Positions 1-8,151 of a DNA stretch of 64,000 nucleotides are shown here, in pieces. The position numbers and the translations under genes are program-made. Positions within the stretch are counted from its first letter, which is position 1, and the number at the start of each line of letters is the position of its first letter. The notes under the pieces were generated by a model that saw nothing but the letters and a program-made list of their open reading frames with translations, was not told the DNA's origin and did no database searches. This DNA is from Paenibacillus methanolicus (GTDB lineage Bacteria; Bacillota; Bacilli; Paenibacillales; Paenibacillaceae). The DNA is taken from assembly GCF_008124765.1 (NCBI RefSeq), contig NZ_VNHS01000014.1, positions 45,731-109,730 on the forward strand. The letters run 5' to 3'.

Positions 1-1
1 C

Positions 2-184
2 CTTACCGGGATGTTCCAGTCGAGCGGGATCTTTAATGTTCAATTGGATGTGTCCGATGTCGAGACGCTGGCGTATTATGCGGATTGGCTTTTGTTTTTG
101 GGGCAAGGGGTCGCGTATGAACGGATTCCGGATGAACTGCGCATGATTTTGGAAGAGCGTGCAGCACAATTGAAATTCCCTTGA
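2..184 (+). CDS. 3' end of a gene, possibly a WYL-domain transcriptional regulator
   Basis: The gene enters from the left edge; only the last 60 codons are visible, read in the frame that ends at the TGA at 182-184. The fragment contains a stretch reading ADWLLFLGQGVAYERIP followed by an Arg/Glu-rich amphipathic helix. This resembles the C-terminal extension of WYL/YafY-type HTH regulators, where a position and charge pattern for 'LLsyG..vevleP.eLr' is usual. That family call is inference from a short tail; no DNA-binding domain is visible. The next gene starts 173 bases later and has its own ribosome binding site. Confidence 0.45.
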   Translation, partial: LTGMFQSSGIFNVQLDVSDVETLAYYADWLLFLGQGVAYERIPDELRMILEERAAQLKFP

Positions 185-357
185 ATGTTATCCGATCCGA
201 CCAAGAACAGGCCCCAAGGGGGAAGCATCTGGAAGGATACAAACGGATTGAAGTTGCTTGTAAACGGTGTTACGCTAACAACGGTAAACTTATAACCTAT
301 GTTCTGTAATAACATCAAAAGATAATCCCTATACTCGTTATCAAGAAAGGGAACACA

Positions 358-2097
358 ATGATAAAAGTTGAAAACTTGTCCTTCTCATTCCCGCAAAAAG
401 AACTATATACCAACATTTCGTTTACTTTGGAAGCTGGCCAACATTGCGCTTTCATCGGAACAAGCGGCAGCGGGAAAAGCACATTGATCGATATGCTGAT
501 GGATCCGGAACGATATCTGTTCGATGGCAAATTGGAGATAGATCCCGATTGTACCATTGGCTATGTCAGTCAGTTTCCGGAACTAGACAACACGAAAGAA
601 CCAACGGTTTTTGAATATATCGGCGAACGATTTATACAGATTCAACATGATATCCAATCGATTTGCGCGGAAATGGAAACGTCAACAGATCTCGAACCGT
701 TGCTGGAGAAGTATCAACTCGCGTTAGACGCATTGGAGGCCATGGGTGGGGATGATTTTGAAAGTCACATTCATAAGCAGCTTAATCTAGCCAACCTCAT
801 GAAGCGAAGAGATACGAAGGTAGCCGACCTGAGCGGCGGGGAATTCAAACTGATTCAAGTGATGAAGGAAATGCTGAATCGTCCCGACTTGATGATTATG
901 GACGAACCGGATGTGTTCTTAGATTTCGACAACCTCAATGCGCTTAAAAAACTGATTAATGCGCACAAAGGCATGCTGCTCGTCGTGACGCACAACCGCT
1001 ATCTATTGAATCATTGTTTCAACAAAATCATACACCTGGAAAACAGGGAGATCCAAGAGTTTGACGGGCGATACATCGAGTATAACTTCTCCTTGCTTCA
1101 GACGAAAATCGAGCTGCAAGAACTTGCAGTCGCGGAACAAGAAGAGATGGAGCGAAACGATACGATCATCAACAATCTTCGAGTGATCGCCACATATAAT
1201 TCAGACGCTTCCAGAGGGAGAGCGCTCAAAGCTAGAGTTAGATTTCAAGAACGATTGGAAGCGCGTCGAATTAAAGCGCCATTCGTGGATATTAAGCAAC
1301 CGGCTATTCGTTTTGGCATGGATCATGAAATGGAAGACGCCACTGTTGTAAAGGTCACGAATTATCGCGTTGCCTTTGATGAGTTGCTATTAGACCATGT
1401 CAACTTTGAGATCAAATCGACGGATAAAGTAGCCATTATTGGTTCGAATGGTACCGGGAAAACGACGTTACTCCGCGATATCTATAAAAATAATCAGGAT
1501 GCCATCGAAATCAATCCGGACGCTAAAGTGGCTTATTTATCTCAGATTCAAGGCGAAATGCTAACGGATTCGAATACGATACTCGAAGAATTCATCGATG
1601 CCGGGTTTAAAACGTATGATGAGGTTAGAGCGTATTTGTCCAACTATGGCTTTGAAGGAGAAATCGTTAATCAGAAGATAGCCTCTCTGTCTGGCGGAGA
1701 AAAAAACATGCTTCAATTGGCTAAAATTTCTGCCAGTCAAGCCAACGTATTGCTCCTTGATGAACCGACAAGCCATCTCGACACCTATACCCAAATCGCG
1801 CTGGAGAAAGCCATCGCAGACTATAAAGGCGCGATTCTCATGATTTCGCATGATTTCTATTCGGTCGTAAATGGCATGGATTATGTGTTAATCATTGACG
1901 ATAAGACGATTAGAAAAATGAAGATGAAAAAATTTAAACAGATGATTTATGCGAGTCATTTCGATCGAGACTATCTAGAAACGGAACAAAAGAAAAGAGC
2001 CGTTGAAATGAAAATCGAATTGGCTTTAAAAGATACTAACTTTGAACTTGCAAAAGGTTTGGTTGATGAGCTGGAAGAGCTGATTAAGCTGCTTTAA
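358..2097 (+). CDS. ABC-F family ATP-binding protein (duplicated ATPase domain)
   Basis: The 579-residue protein has two ABC ATPase domains and no membrane segment, which defines the ABC-F class of ribosome-associated translation or antibiotic-protection factors. Domain 1 has Walker A GTSGSGKST (residues 34-42), signature LSGGE and Walker B LMIMDEPD. Domain 2 has Walker A GSNGTGKTT, signature LSGGEKN and Walker B VLLLDEPTSHLD. Between them is the charged linker (roughly residues 240-320) that in ABC-F proteins reaches toward the ribosomal peptidyl-transferase centre. The ATG at 358 follows AGAAAGGGA at a normal distance. The gene is monocistronic, ending in a terminator at 2114-2143. Whether it confers resistance (Vga/Msr-like) or is a housekeeping EttA/Uup-like factor cannot be decided here. 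Confidence 0.85.
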   Translation: MIKVENLSFSFPQKELYTNISFTLEAGQHCAFIGTSGSGKSTLIDMLMDPERYLFDGKLEIDPDCTIGYVSQFPELDNTKEPTVFEYIGERFIQIQHDIQSICAEMETSTDLEPLLEKYQLALDALEAMGGDDFESHIHKQLNLANLMKRRDTKVADLSGGEFKLIQVMKEMLNRPDLMIMDEPDVFLDFDNLNALKKLINAHKGMLLVVTHNRYLLNHCFNKIIHLENREIQEFDGRYIEYNFSLLQTKIELQELAVAEQEEMERNDTIINNLRVIATYNSDASRGRALKARVRFQERLEARRIKAPFVDIKQPAIRFGMDHEMEDATVVKVTNYRVAFDELLLDHVNFEIKSTDKVAIIGSNGTGKTTLLRDIYKNNQDAIEINPDAKVAYLSQIQGEMLTDSNTILEEFIDAGFKTYDEVRAYLSNYGFEGEIVNQKIASLSGGEKNMLQLAKISASQANVLLLDEPTSHLDTYTQIALEKAIADYKGAILMISHDFYSVVNGMDYVLIIDDKTIRKMKMKKFKQMIYASHFDRDYLETEQKKRAVEMKIELALKDTNFELAKGLVDELEELIKLL

Positions 2098-2113
2098 AGC
2101 TGGCTTCATAGAT

Positions 2114-2143
2114 AAACAGGCTGACCTCAAGGTCGGCTTGTTT
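2114..2143 (+). terminator. Hairpin terminator after the ABC-F gene
   Basis: AAACAGGCTGACC pairs with GGTCGGCTTGTTT across a TCAA loop (two G-U pairs in RNA). The 3' arm supplies the U-rich end. Confidence 0.6.
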
Positions 2144-2163
2144 GGTGTTGGAGATAAAGGAGC

Positions 2164-2847
2164 GTGAACCGATTCTATATGCGATCGACATCTCATAATG
2201 CTCAGCTACTGGCTGTTTTCCCCTGGTTGAGCGTGGTTACTTCCGAGGAGTGGGTCAAGGCACAACCGACAGTCCGGAAGTACGAAGCGAATTCTCGTAT
2301 ATTTCAGCGGGAGGAAGCCGCTTCCTACGGTATGTTTCTACTAAGCGGCACCGCGCGCATCAGCCGGATCGCCGAGGATGGCGATGAAGCTGTCATCAGC
2401 CTACTTACCCCAGGCGAGGTATGCGGCCTTTTCGTGCTTAGCGGACTCAGCAGCCGCGACTACCCTGGGACCATAACGGCGGAGTCGGAAGTCGAGGCGC
2501 TATTTGTGGCCAAAGACAGTTTCCTTGGCTGGCTGCATACGTACGCGGAAGTTCGGAGTGCCGTATTCGGCGGTTTGCTGGATGGGTTGCTTCGCATCAG
2601 CGAGCAGTATGGGCAGCGATCGGAGTCGTTGGATGCACGGCTGACGAAAGCTCTGCTGCGAATGTCTTCGGAACGAAAGCTGCTGCTTAACGTGACCCAC
2701 CATGAATTGGCCGTAGAGATCGGTTCCTCTCGCGAAGTCGTAAGCCGCGCGTTGCGGCGCTACCGGCAGCAGGGGTGGATCGAGACGGGACGCGGCTGGA
2801 TTCGAATGATGCGGCGTGATGAATTGGAAGCGCAGTTAGGTGACTAG
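2164..2847 (+). CDS. Crp/Fnr family transcriptional regulator
   Basis: This 227-residue protein has an N-terminal cNMP-binding-like beta-roll (about residues 30-135, with FLLSGTARI and LLTPGEVCGLFVLSG). It ends in a winged HTH (about 150-220) with recognition-helix region ELAVEIGSSREVVSRALRR, typical of the Crp/Fnr family. There is no N-terminal cysteine cluster, so it is not an Fnr-type [4Fe-4S] sensor; the ligand is unknown. The GTG start at 2164 has GGAG at 2150-2153; an in-frame ATG at 2179 is the alternative. The redoxin gene follows 76 bases downstream on the same strand, so a link to redox or stress control is plausible but inferred. Confidence 0.85.
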   Translation: MNRFYMRSTSHNAQLLAVFPWLSVVTSEEWVKAQPTVRKYEANSRIFQREEAASYGMFLLSGTARISRIAEDGDEAVISLLTPGEVCGLFVLSGLSSRDYPGTITAESEVEALFVAKDSFLGWLHTYAEVRSAVFGGLLDGLLRISEQYGQRSESLDARLTKALLRMSSERKLLLNVTHHELAVEIGSSREVVSRALRRYRQQGWIETGRGWIRMMRRDELEAQLGD

Positions 2848-2923
2848 GTCACCGAATCGGAGCGTACCTCCAGGTAAGATGGAGCTGTAAACTCATCTAC
2901 ATGAAGTTTAGGAGGCGTCGTCT

Positions 2924-3478
2924 ATGGTTCACCTGCTTCAACCGGGCTCCATTGCCCCAACTTTCACTACGACTGACATCCATGGCAATTCCGTCGCGTT
3001 GGAGAGCTACCGAGGTCGTAAAGTGCTGCTCGCCTTTTTCCGGAACGCGGCCTGTGCGCTGTGCAATCTGCGCGTACACCAGTTTATTGGCCGAAGCGCT
3101 CAGTGGAAGGATCAAGGCATGGACGTCTTCGCCGTGTTCGAATCGCCTTTAGCGAACATGAATACCTATGTCGGGACTCAAAACGCGCCATTTGCGCTGG
3201 TTGCCGATCCAACAGCTGTTCTGTATGACTTGTATGGGATCGAGACATCCGAAGAGAAGATGAAGACGACCGTGGCCGATTCCCGAACGAAAGATTTTAT
3301 CGCGGAGGCGGCGGCCGCCGGTTACGAGCTGATCCACGAGGAAGGCGCTAACTTCCATCGCATCCCCGCCGACTTTTTAATCAACGAGGATGGAATCGTG
3401 CAGGTTGCCCATTATAGTCAACTGGTCACCGACCATCTGGAGATTGCGGTGATCGACCGTTTCGCGGCAGGCGAATAA
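2924..3478 (+). CDS. AhpC/TSA-type redoxin with a CxxC motif
   Basis: The 184-residue protein has a thioredoxin-fold peroxiredoxin-like layout: PGSIAPTFTTTDIHG at the N terminus, then VLLAFFRNAACALCNLRVHQF. The active site carries two cysteines as C44-A-L-C47, rather than the single peroxidatic PxxxTxxC of standard AhpC. This fits the AhpC/TSA-superfamily redoxins that act as thiol-disulfide reductases or atypical peroxidases. There is no signal peptide, so it should be cytoplasmic. GGAGG at 2911-2915 lies 8 bases before the ATG. It probably works near or under the upstream Crp/Fnr protein. Confidence 0.8.
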   Translation: MVHLLQPGSIAPTFTTTDIHGNSVALESYRGRKVLLAFFRNAACALCNLRVHQFIGRSAQWKDQGMDVFAVFESPLANMNTYVGTQNAPFALVADPTAVLYDLYGIETSEEKMKTTVADSRTKDFIAEAAAAGYELIHEEGANFHRIPADFLINEDGIVQVAHYSQLVTDHLEIAVIDRFAAGE

Positions 3479-3555
3479 CCGGGAGGGAGTGATTGTTGAT
3501 GATCATGAAATTGTACAGGGAAAGGGTGAAGCATACACAGTAAGGAGGCAGAGCT

Positions 3556-4233
3556 TTGCACAATCATTTGGATCTCATGCGCATGCAAGCTGAAGTGCTC
3601 TATATTCACGATCATGCTGGACGGATTACCACGATTAATGAGCCTGCGAACCAGCCTGCTCCTCGATTGTTTTGGGGCCAGACCGAGGCCGGCAGCATCG
3701 TAAGATTCCGCAGCGACATGCCAGATGGCTTGGTACATGACATCGAGCAAATCATCGGTCAGACGGATTCAACCGAGCGGCTTGCTCAGGTTATTCGGGC
3801 ATTGGAGAGGTCCGGAGGCATCAAAGGCTTATGGATCGGCCCGGCTTTTGCCTGTCAAGAAGTCATAACGGATTGCACGGACGCTACATTAGTCACGGAA
3901 GACAATAGATTCTGTTTGGAACCTGGGTTTCCTCATCTATTATCGGAACTGACGTTTCGCGAGCCTTGTTATATGGTGACGGAGAACAACATGGCCTTGT
4001 CGGTCTGTTTCAGTGCAAGAAGCAGCGATAAGGCGGCAGAGGCGGGAGTCGGGACCTTGCAGCAATATCGAGGCAAAGGTTATGCGATGCGCGTCACATC
4101 CGCCTGGGCTCAAGCGATACAGCAGACTCGAAGAATTCCTTTCTATAGTACAGCTTGGGATAATTATGCTTCCCAGTCTATCGCCAAGCGCCTTCGTCTT
4201 CACCATTATGGGACGGATATTTCGATTTATTAA
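3556..4233 (+). CDS. GNAT family N-acetyltransferase-like protein
   Basis: The 225-residue protein has an N-terminal part of unknown function and a C-terminal GNAT fold from about residue 140. The acetyl-CoA-binding segment reads GVGTLQQYRGKGYAMRV (motif A: Q/RxxGxG/A), followed by a helix and the YSTAWDNYASQSIAKRLRL segment typical of motif B. The substrate is not predictable. The start is TTG at 3556 with AAGGAGG at 3542-3548. Just upstream lies a 14-codon ORF (3499-3543), whose stop codon overlaps this ribosome binding site. A terminator follows at 4249-4280. Confidence 0.75.
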   Translation: MHNHLDLMRMQAEVLYIHDHAGRITTINEPANQPAPRLFWGQTEAGSIVRFRSDMPDGLVHDIEQIIGQTDSTERLAQVIRALERSGGIKGLWIGPAFACQEVITDCTDATLVTEDNRFCLEPGFPHLLSELTFREPCYMVTENNMALSVCFSARSSDKAAEAGVGTLQQYRGKGYAMRVTSAWAQAIQQTRRIPFYSTAWDNYASQSIAKRLRLHHYGTDISIY

Positions 4234-4248
4234 AATTTAGATCTCTGG

Positions 4249-4280
4249 AAAGGCCATTCCGCCAAGGGTGGCCTTTTCTT
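4249..4280 (+). terminator. Terminator after the GNAT gene
   Basis: AAAGGCCA (4249-4256) pairs perfectly with TGGCCTTT (4269-4276), followed by TTCTT. Confidence 0.75.
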
Positions 4281-4341
4281 GCTGCTACAGAACACGCTGA
4301 CCTCCTGCTAGCTTTATCCTGCGTCCCCCTCAAAATCTAAC

Positions 4342-4400
4342 GTTTGTTGACTACGGTCTCATGTTTGTTGTCTAGAACGGAGCAGGCGATTTTCTATAAA
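4342..4400 (+). promoter_or_regulatory. Tandem activator site and promoter of the sugar ABC operon
   Basis: Two 12-bp direct repeats, GTTTGTTGACTA (4342-4353) and GTTTGTTGTCTA (4363-4374), lie exactly 21 bp apart, two helical turns. A -10-like TATAAA is at 4395-4400; the -35 position (about 4372-4377, CTAGAA) is a poor match and overlaps the second repeat. This is the usual geometry for an AraC-type activator at a promoter with a weak -35, so the response regulator encoded at 9887-10648 is the obvious candidate. The assignment is inference. Confidence 0.5.
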
Positions 4401-4501
4401 CTTACATCAGCGAGATGGATCGGCATGATTCATGAATACGCTTACGGCGAACCTGAAAGCGTGTACATGCCGATAGCGAACAAACGCAAGGGGTGGCGAA
4501 G

Positions 4502-5446
4502 ATGGATAGGAAGAGCGGGCGAAAACGCTTGCGAACGCGCTGGCGCGCACAGGATACCGAACTGACGCTTTTGGCCTTACCGACGACCGTCTGGTACATC
4601 TTGTTTTGTTTCTTGCCGATGTTCGGCCTCATTATTGCCTTCAAAGATTTCAAGATCCGCGGCGGTTTCCTGAGCAACGTCATCCACAGCGACTGGATTG
4701 GCTTCAAGAACTTCGAATTCCTGTTCAAGTCCAACGATGCCTGGGTCGTCATTCGCAATACGCTGGGCTACAATCTGATCTTCATCGTGCTGAGCATTGT
4801 GGTGCCCGTTACGCTAGCGCTAATGATCGGTCAACTGCACAGCGGCAAGGCCGGCAAAATCTATCAGACGTTGATGTTCCTGCCGTACTTCCTCTCCTGG
4901 GTCGTCGTGTCCGCCATTGTGTGGGCGTTCCTCAGCTTCGATAAAGGAATCGCCAATCAATTCTTGTCCGTCTTCGGCACGGATCCGGTGAACTGGTACA
5001 TGGAGCCGAAATATTGGCCGTACTTCCTGGTCTTCATGAACGTATGGAAGGGGCTGGGCTATGGCATGGTTGTCTACTTGGCGGCCATCTCCGGCATCGA
5101 CAGCACGTACTACGAGGCGGCCGTCATCGACGGCGCTTCCAAATGGCAGCAAGCGCGCTTCATCACGCTGCCGCTCATGAAACTCGTCATCGTGATGATG
5201 TTCATCTTGGCGGTAGGCCGCATCTTCTACACCGACTTCGGCTTGTTCTTCCAAGTGCCGCGGGATTCCAACTCGTTGTTCACTGTCGCGACCACGGTTG
5301 ACGTTCTGGTGTATAAGCAGCTCAAATCCGCGACGCTCGGCATGGCTTCGGCTTCCGCATTCGTACAATCCGTGATGGGCTGCGTGACTATTCTGATTGC
5401 CAACTGGGTCGTTCGTCGCGTAGACCGAGAGAGCGCCATGATGTAA
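4502..5446 (+). CDS. Sugar ABC transporter permease, LplB/YtcP-type (first subunit)
   Basis: This is an inner-membrane permease of the binding-protein-dependent carbohydrate importer family (CUT1, LplB-like), with about six membrane segments. The EAA loop that docks the ATPase is visible at about residues 203-226 (YYEAAVIDGASKWQQARFI). The N terminus reads TVWYILFCFLPMFGLIIAFKDF, typical of LplB relatives taking up complex or acidic oligosaccharides. I chose ATG 4502 because AAGGGG at 4488-4493 is well spaced; a GTG at 4493 is in frame but too close. It forms a unit with the second permease (15-base gap) and the binding protein. No ATPase gene is present, as is common when a shared MsmX/UgpC-type ATPase serves several importers. 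Confidence 0.9.
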   Translation: MDRKSGRKRLRTRWRAQDTELTLLALPTTVWYILFCFLPMFGLIIAFKDFKIRGGFLSNVIHSDWIGFKNFEFLFKSNDAWVVIRNTLGYNLIFIVLSIVVPVTLALMIGQLHSGKAGKIYQTLMFLPYFLSWVVVSAIVWAFLSFDKGIANQFLSVFGTDPVNWYMEPKYWPYFLVFMNVWKGLGYGMVVYLAAISGIDSTYYEAAVIDGASKWQQARFITLPLMKLVIVMMFILAVGRIFYTDFGLFFQVPRDSNSLFTVATTVDVLVYKQLKSATLGMASASAFVQSVMGCVTILIANWVVRRVDRESAMM

Positions 5447-5461
5447 GGGAGGAAGCGGGAA

Positions 5462-6391
5462 ATGTCATCAAGCGCGAAATTTGAATCGGGTCTGGACAAA
5501 TTCAACCGAATCCGACCCGGCACGAACGTGGTGTTCCATCTGATTTTCATTGCACTGGCGCTGCTCTGCCTGATACCCGTCCTCGTGGTGCTATCCATAT
5601 CGCTGACGAGCGAGGATGCGATTCGGACCAGCGGGTATCGTCTCATCCCGGCGGCTTTCTCCGGCGAAGCTTATCAGTATATTGCGCAGCAAGGGACGAT
5701 GATCACGAAGGCGCTGGGCATCTCCGTGCTCGTGACCGGTGTCGGCACCGTGCTCGGCGTAATGCTGACGACGTCGATGGGGTACGTCCTTTCCCGGCCG
5801 AATTACAAGCTGAAAGGCCTGCTGACCTGGATCGTGTTCATCCCGATGGTGTTCAACGGAGGCTTGGTGTCCAGCTACTACATCAATTCGAATGTGCTGG
5901 GCTTGAAAGATACGGTGTGGGCGCTCATTCTGCCGCTGGCCGTCTCCTCCTTCAACGTCATCATTTGCAAAACCTTCTTCCGAAGCACGATTCCGGACGC
6001 GCTGATCGAATCCGCCGAGATCGACGGCTCGAGCCAATTGCGCATCTTCTTCTCGATCGTGCTGCCGATCTCGCTGCCGGTCCTGGCGACCATCGGATTG
6101 TTCCTCTGCTTCACCTATTGGAACGACTGGTTCCAATCCATGCTGTATATCGACAACCAGAACCTGTACTCGCTGCAGGCGCTCTTGAACAGTTTGATGA
6201 CCAACGTGGACGCCCTGGCGAAGAATGCGTCCAGCATGGGCATCAGCTATGCGGAACTTGTCGCCACCATGCCCAAGGAATCCGCGCGCATGGCGGTGGC
6301 CATCGTCATTGTGGTTCCCGTGGCCGTGGCTTACCCGTTCTTCCAGAAATACTTTATTACCGGTCTGACGGTAGGCGCCGTGAAAGGTTGA
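5462..6391 (+). CDS. Sugar ABC transporter permease, LplC/YtcP-type (second subunit)
   Basis: The 309-residue membrane protein partners the preceding permease in a heterodimeric CUT1 importer. It shows the family N terminus (FHLIFIALALLCLIPVLVVLSISLTSE), about six membrane segments, and an EAA-type loop (IPDALIESAEIDGSSQLRIFF). It ends ...KYFITGLTVGAVKG, the characteristic tail of LplC/YtcP proteins. GGGAGGAAG precedes the ATG. Translation is probably coupled to the upstream permease. A short hairpin (6400-6420) separates it from the binding-protein gene. Confidence 0.9.
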   Translation: MSSSAKFESGLDKFNRIRPGTNVVFHLIFIALALLCLIPVLVVLSISLTSEDAIRTSGYRLIPAAFSGEAYQYIAQQGTMITKALGISVLVTGVGTVLGVMLTTSMGYVLSRPNYKLKGLLTWIVFIPMVFNGGLVSSYYINSNVLGLKDTVWALILPLAVSSFNVIICKTFFRSTIPDALIESAEIDGSSQLRIFFSIVLPISLPVLATIGLFLCFTYWNDWFQSMLYIDNQNLYSLQALLNSLMTNVDALAKNASSMGISYAELVATMPKESARMAVAIVIVVPVAVAYPFFQKYFITGLTVGAVKG

Positions 6392-6399
6392 TGGGAAAT

Positions 6400-6420
6400 A
6401 AACCGGCATTCGTCCGGTTT
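6400..6420 (+). promoter_or_regulatory. Intercistronic hairpin between permease and binding-protein genes
   Basis: AAACCGG (6400-6406) pairs with CCGGTTT (6414-6420) around a 7-base loop, with no following U-tract. Such hairpins often set mRNA processing so that the binding protein is made in excess of the permeases; that role is inferred. Confidence 0.4.
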
Positions 6421-6484
6421 ATGATATCCGCCGCATGATGGCGGAGATGGGCATGAAGGAAGCGATCAAAGGGAGGAAATGGGT

Positions 6485-7996
6485 ATGAAAAAGACGAAGA
6501 AAAAATGGCTTGCGATCAGCGCCGCGGCGCTCTTGACAACCGCGCTTGCGGGCTGCGGCAACTCGAATTCGAATTCCGAGTCCAACACGCCTGCGAACGC
6601 CAACACGCCTGCCAACACGCAGACGGAAGCGAACAAACCCGCCGATTCGGGCGAGGTGCCTACGCTGGTATGGTGGACGATCGGCGGTCAGACGCCTGCT
6701 AATTTCGACCAAGCGATCGCCGCGATGAACGAATACACGGCCGAGAAAATCGGCGTGAAAGTCGACATTAAGGTAGCCAGCTGGGGCGACTGGGATACGA
6801 AGATCAATACCATCGTGAACACCGGCGAACCGTTCGACATCATGTTTACGAACAACAGCAAGTATAGCCAGCAAGTGGCCTTGGGCGCGTTCGCCGATCT
6901 GACCGACTTGGTGCAAAGCGAATCGCCCGAGCTCTCGAAGCTAATTCCTCAGAAGGTCTGGGACGGAACGAAGATCGGAGGGAAAATCTACGCCGTGCCG
7001 ACGTACAAAGATTCGTCGTTGACCCAATATTGGGTGTTCGATGACAAGTACGTGCAGAAATACGGCATCGACACGGCTAGCATTAAGACGTTGAATGACC
7101 TCGACAAACCGTTCCGCGATATGAAGGCCGGCGAAGGCAAAAGCTTCTACCCGCTGTCGCTCACGCAAGGCGACGGATTCAACGGATTCTTCAACGGCTA
7201 CGACGATATGACGCTGGGCCTTGCGCCGGTCGGCGTGAAAGTCGACGACGCATCCCGCAAGGTCGTCTCCGTGCTGGAGCAGCCGGACATCATGGACGGG
7301 CTCAAGCTGCTGCACCAATGGTACCAAGACGGCATCATCAATCCGGACGCGCCGACGAAGACGGAAGCGGACAAAGCACGCCCATTCTTCGCGGCGCAGG
7401 CATTCCCGGGCGCGGAAGTGAACTGGCAGATTACGGAGGGCGTTGCGAAGTACGACATGTTCCAAATCTTCGGCCCGATCTACACGACGAGCACGATCCA
7501 AGGCTCCCTGAACGCCATCTCGGCCAATTCCAAGTATAAGAACGAGGCGTTGAAATATCTGCAGCTGGTCAATACCGACCCGAAGCTGCGCAATATGTTG
7601 GCCTTCGGCGAGCTGGGCGTCGACTACGACAACGTGGACGGCGAGAAAGTGGTGGAGCGCAAAACGGATACGTGGCCGCTGGCCGCTTACACGCAAGGGA
7701 CGTTCTTTAACCTGGCCGTCACGAAAGGCGCTCCCGTCGATCAATGGGATCAAGTCCGCAAGCTGAACGAACAAGCGACCTCCTCCGCGAACTTGGGCTT
7801 CGCGCTGGATATCGGCAAGCTGAGCACCGAAGTGGCCAATACGAAAGCGGTATGGGACAAATATCGGTACGAACTGCTGACAGGCGCTTCCGACCCGGAG
7901 AAGATGGTGCCGAAGATCGTGGAGGAATTGAAGGCCGCCGGCTTGGATGCGATTATGAAGGCCGCCCAAGAGCAAGTCGATACGTATTTCCAATAA
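6485..7996 (+). CDS. Extracellular solute-binding lipoprotein of the sugar ABC importer
   Basis: This lipid-anchored substrate-binding protein has a lysine-rich start, hydrophobic core and lipobox LAGC (C24 in this numbering). A Ser/Asn/Thr/Pro-rich linker follows, then a family 1-like solute-binding fold beginning LVWWTIGG. The protein is 503 residues, in the range of LplA/YtcQ-type oligosaccharide binders. ATG 6485 is preferred because GGGAGG (6471-6476) is 8 bases away; the ATG at 6479 is too close. It ends 28 bases before a strong terminator. A paralogous lipoprotein is encoded at 10656-12200 beyond the sensor genes. Confidence 0.9.
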   Translation: MKKTKKKWLAISAAALLTTALAGCGNSNSNSESNTPANANTPANTQTEANKPADSGEVPTLVWWTIGGQTPANFDQAIAAMNEYTAEKIGVKVDIKVASWGDWDTKINTIVNTGEPFDIMFTNNSKYSQQVALGAFADLTDLVQSESPELSKLIPQKVWDGTKIGGKIYAVPTYKDSSLTQYWVFDDKYVQKYGIDTASIKTLNDLDKPFRDMKAGEGKSFYPLSLTQGDGFNGFFNGYDDMTLGLAPVGVKVDDASRKVVSVLEQPDIMDGLKLLHQWYQDGIINPDAPTKTEADKARPFFAAQAFPGAEVNWQITEGVAKYDMFQIFGPIYTTSTIQGSLNAISANSKYKNEALKYLQLVNTDPKLRNMLAFGELGVDYDNVDGEKVVERKTDTWPLAAYTQGTFFNLAVTKGAPVDQWDQVRKLNEQATSSANLGFALDIGKLSTEVANTKAVWDKYRYELLTGASDPEKMVPKIVEELKAAGLDAIMKAAQEQVDTYFQ

Positions 7997-8024
7997 GTTT
8001 TGTTTTGTCATCCCCATCCAGAGA

Positions 8025-8053
8025 CCCGAACGGCGATCCCCGTTCGGGTTTTC
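8025..8053 (+). terminator. Terminator between binding-protein and sensor-kinase genes
   Basis: CCCGAACGG (8025-8033) pairs perfectly with CCGTTCGGG (8040-8048), followed by TTTTCT. It separates the transporter transcript from the two-component genes. Confidence 0.85.
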
Positions 8054-8151
8054 TGGCACGAAATTTAGGATTGTTTTTCTCGAACCCTCCGTTATATGGT
8101 GGAGCAGTGGGGGGGCGACGACAGCCTATTGCAAAGGAGAGGCCGCATGCG

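Noticed and set aside
185..357. Attenuator or leader peptide before the ABC-F gene
   Set aside because: Short palindromes such as GTTACGCTAAC exist, but there is no leader ORF followed by a terminator as in known ABC-F attenuation systems.
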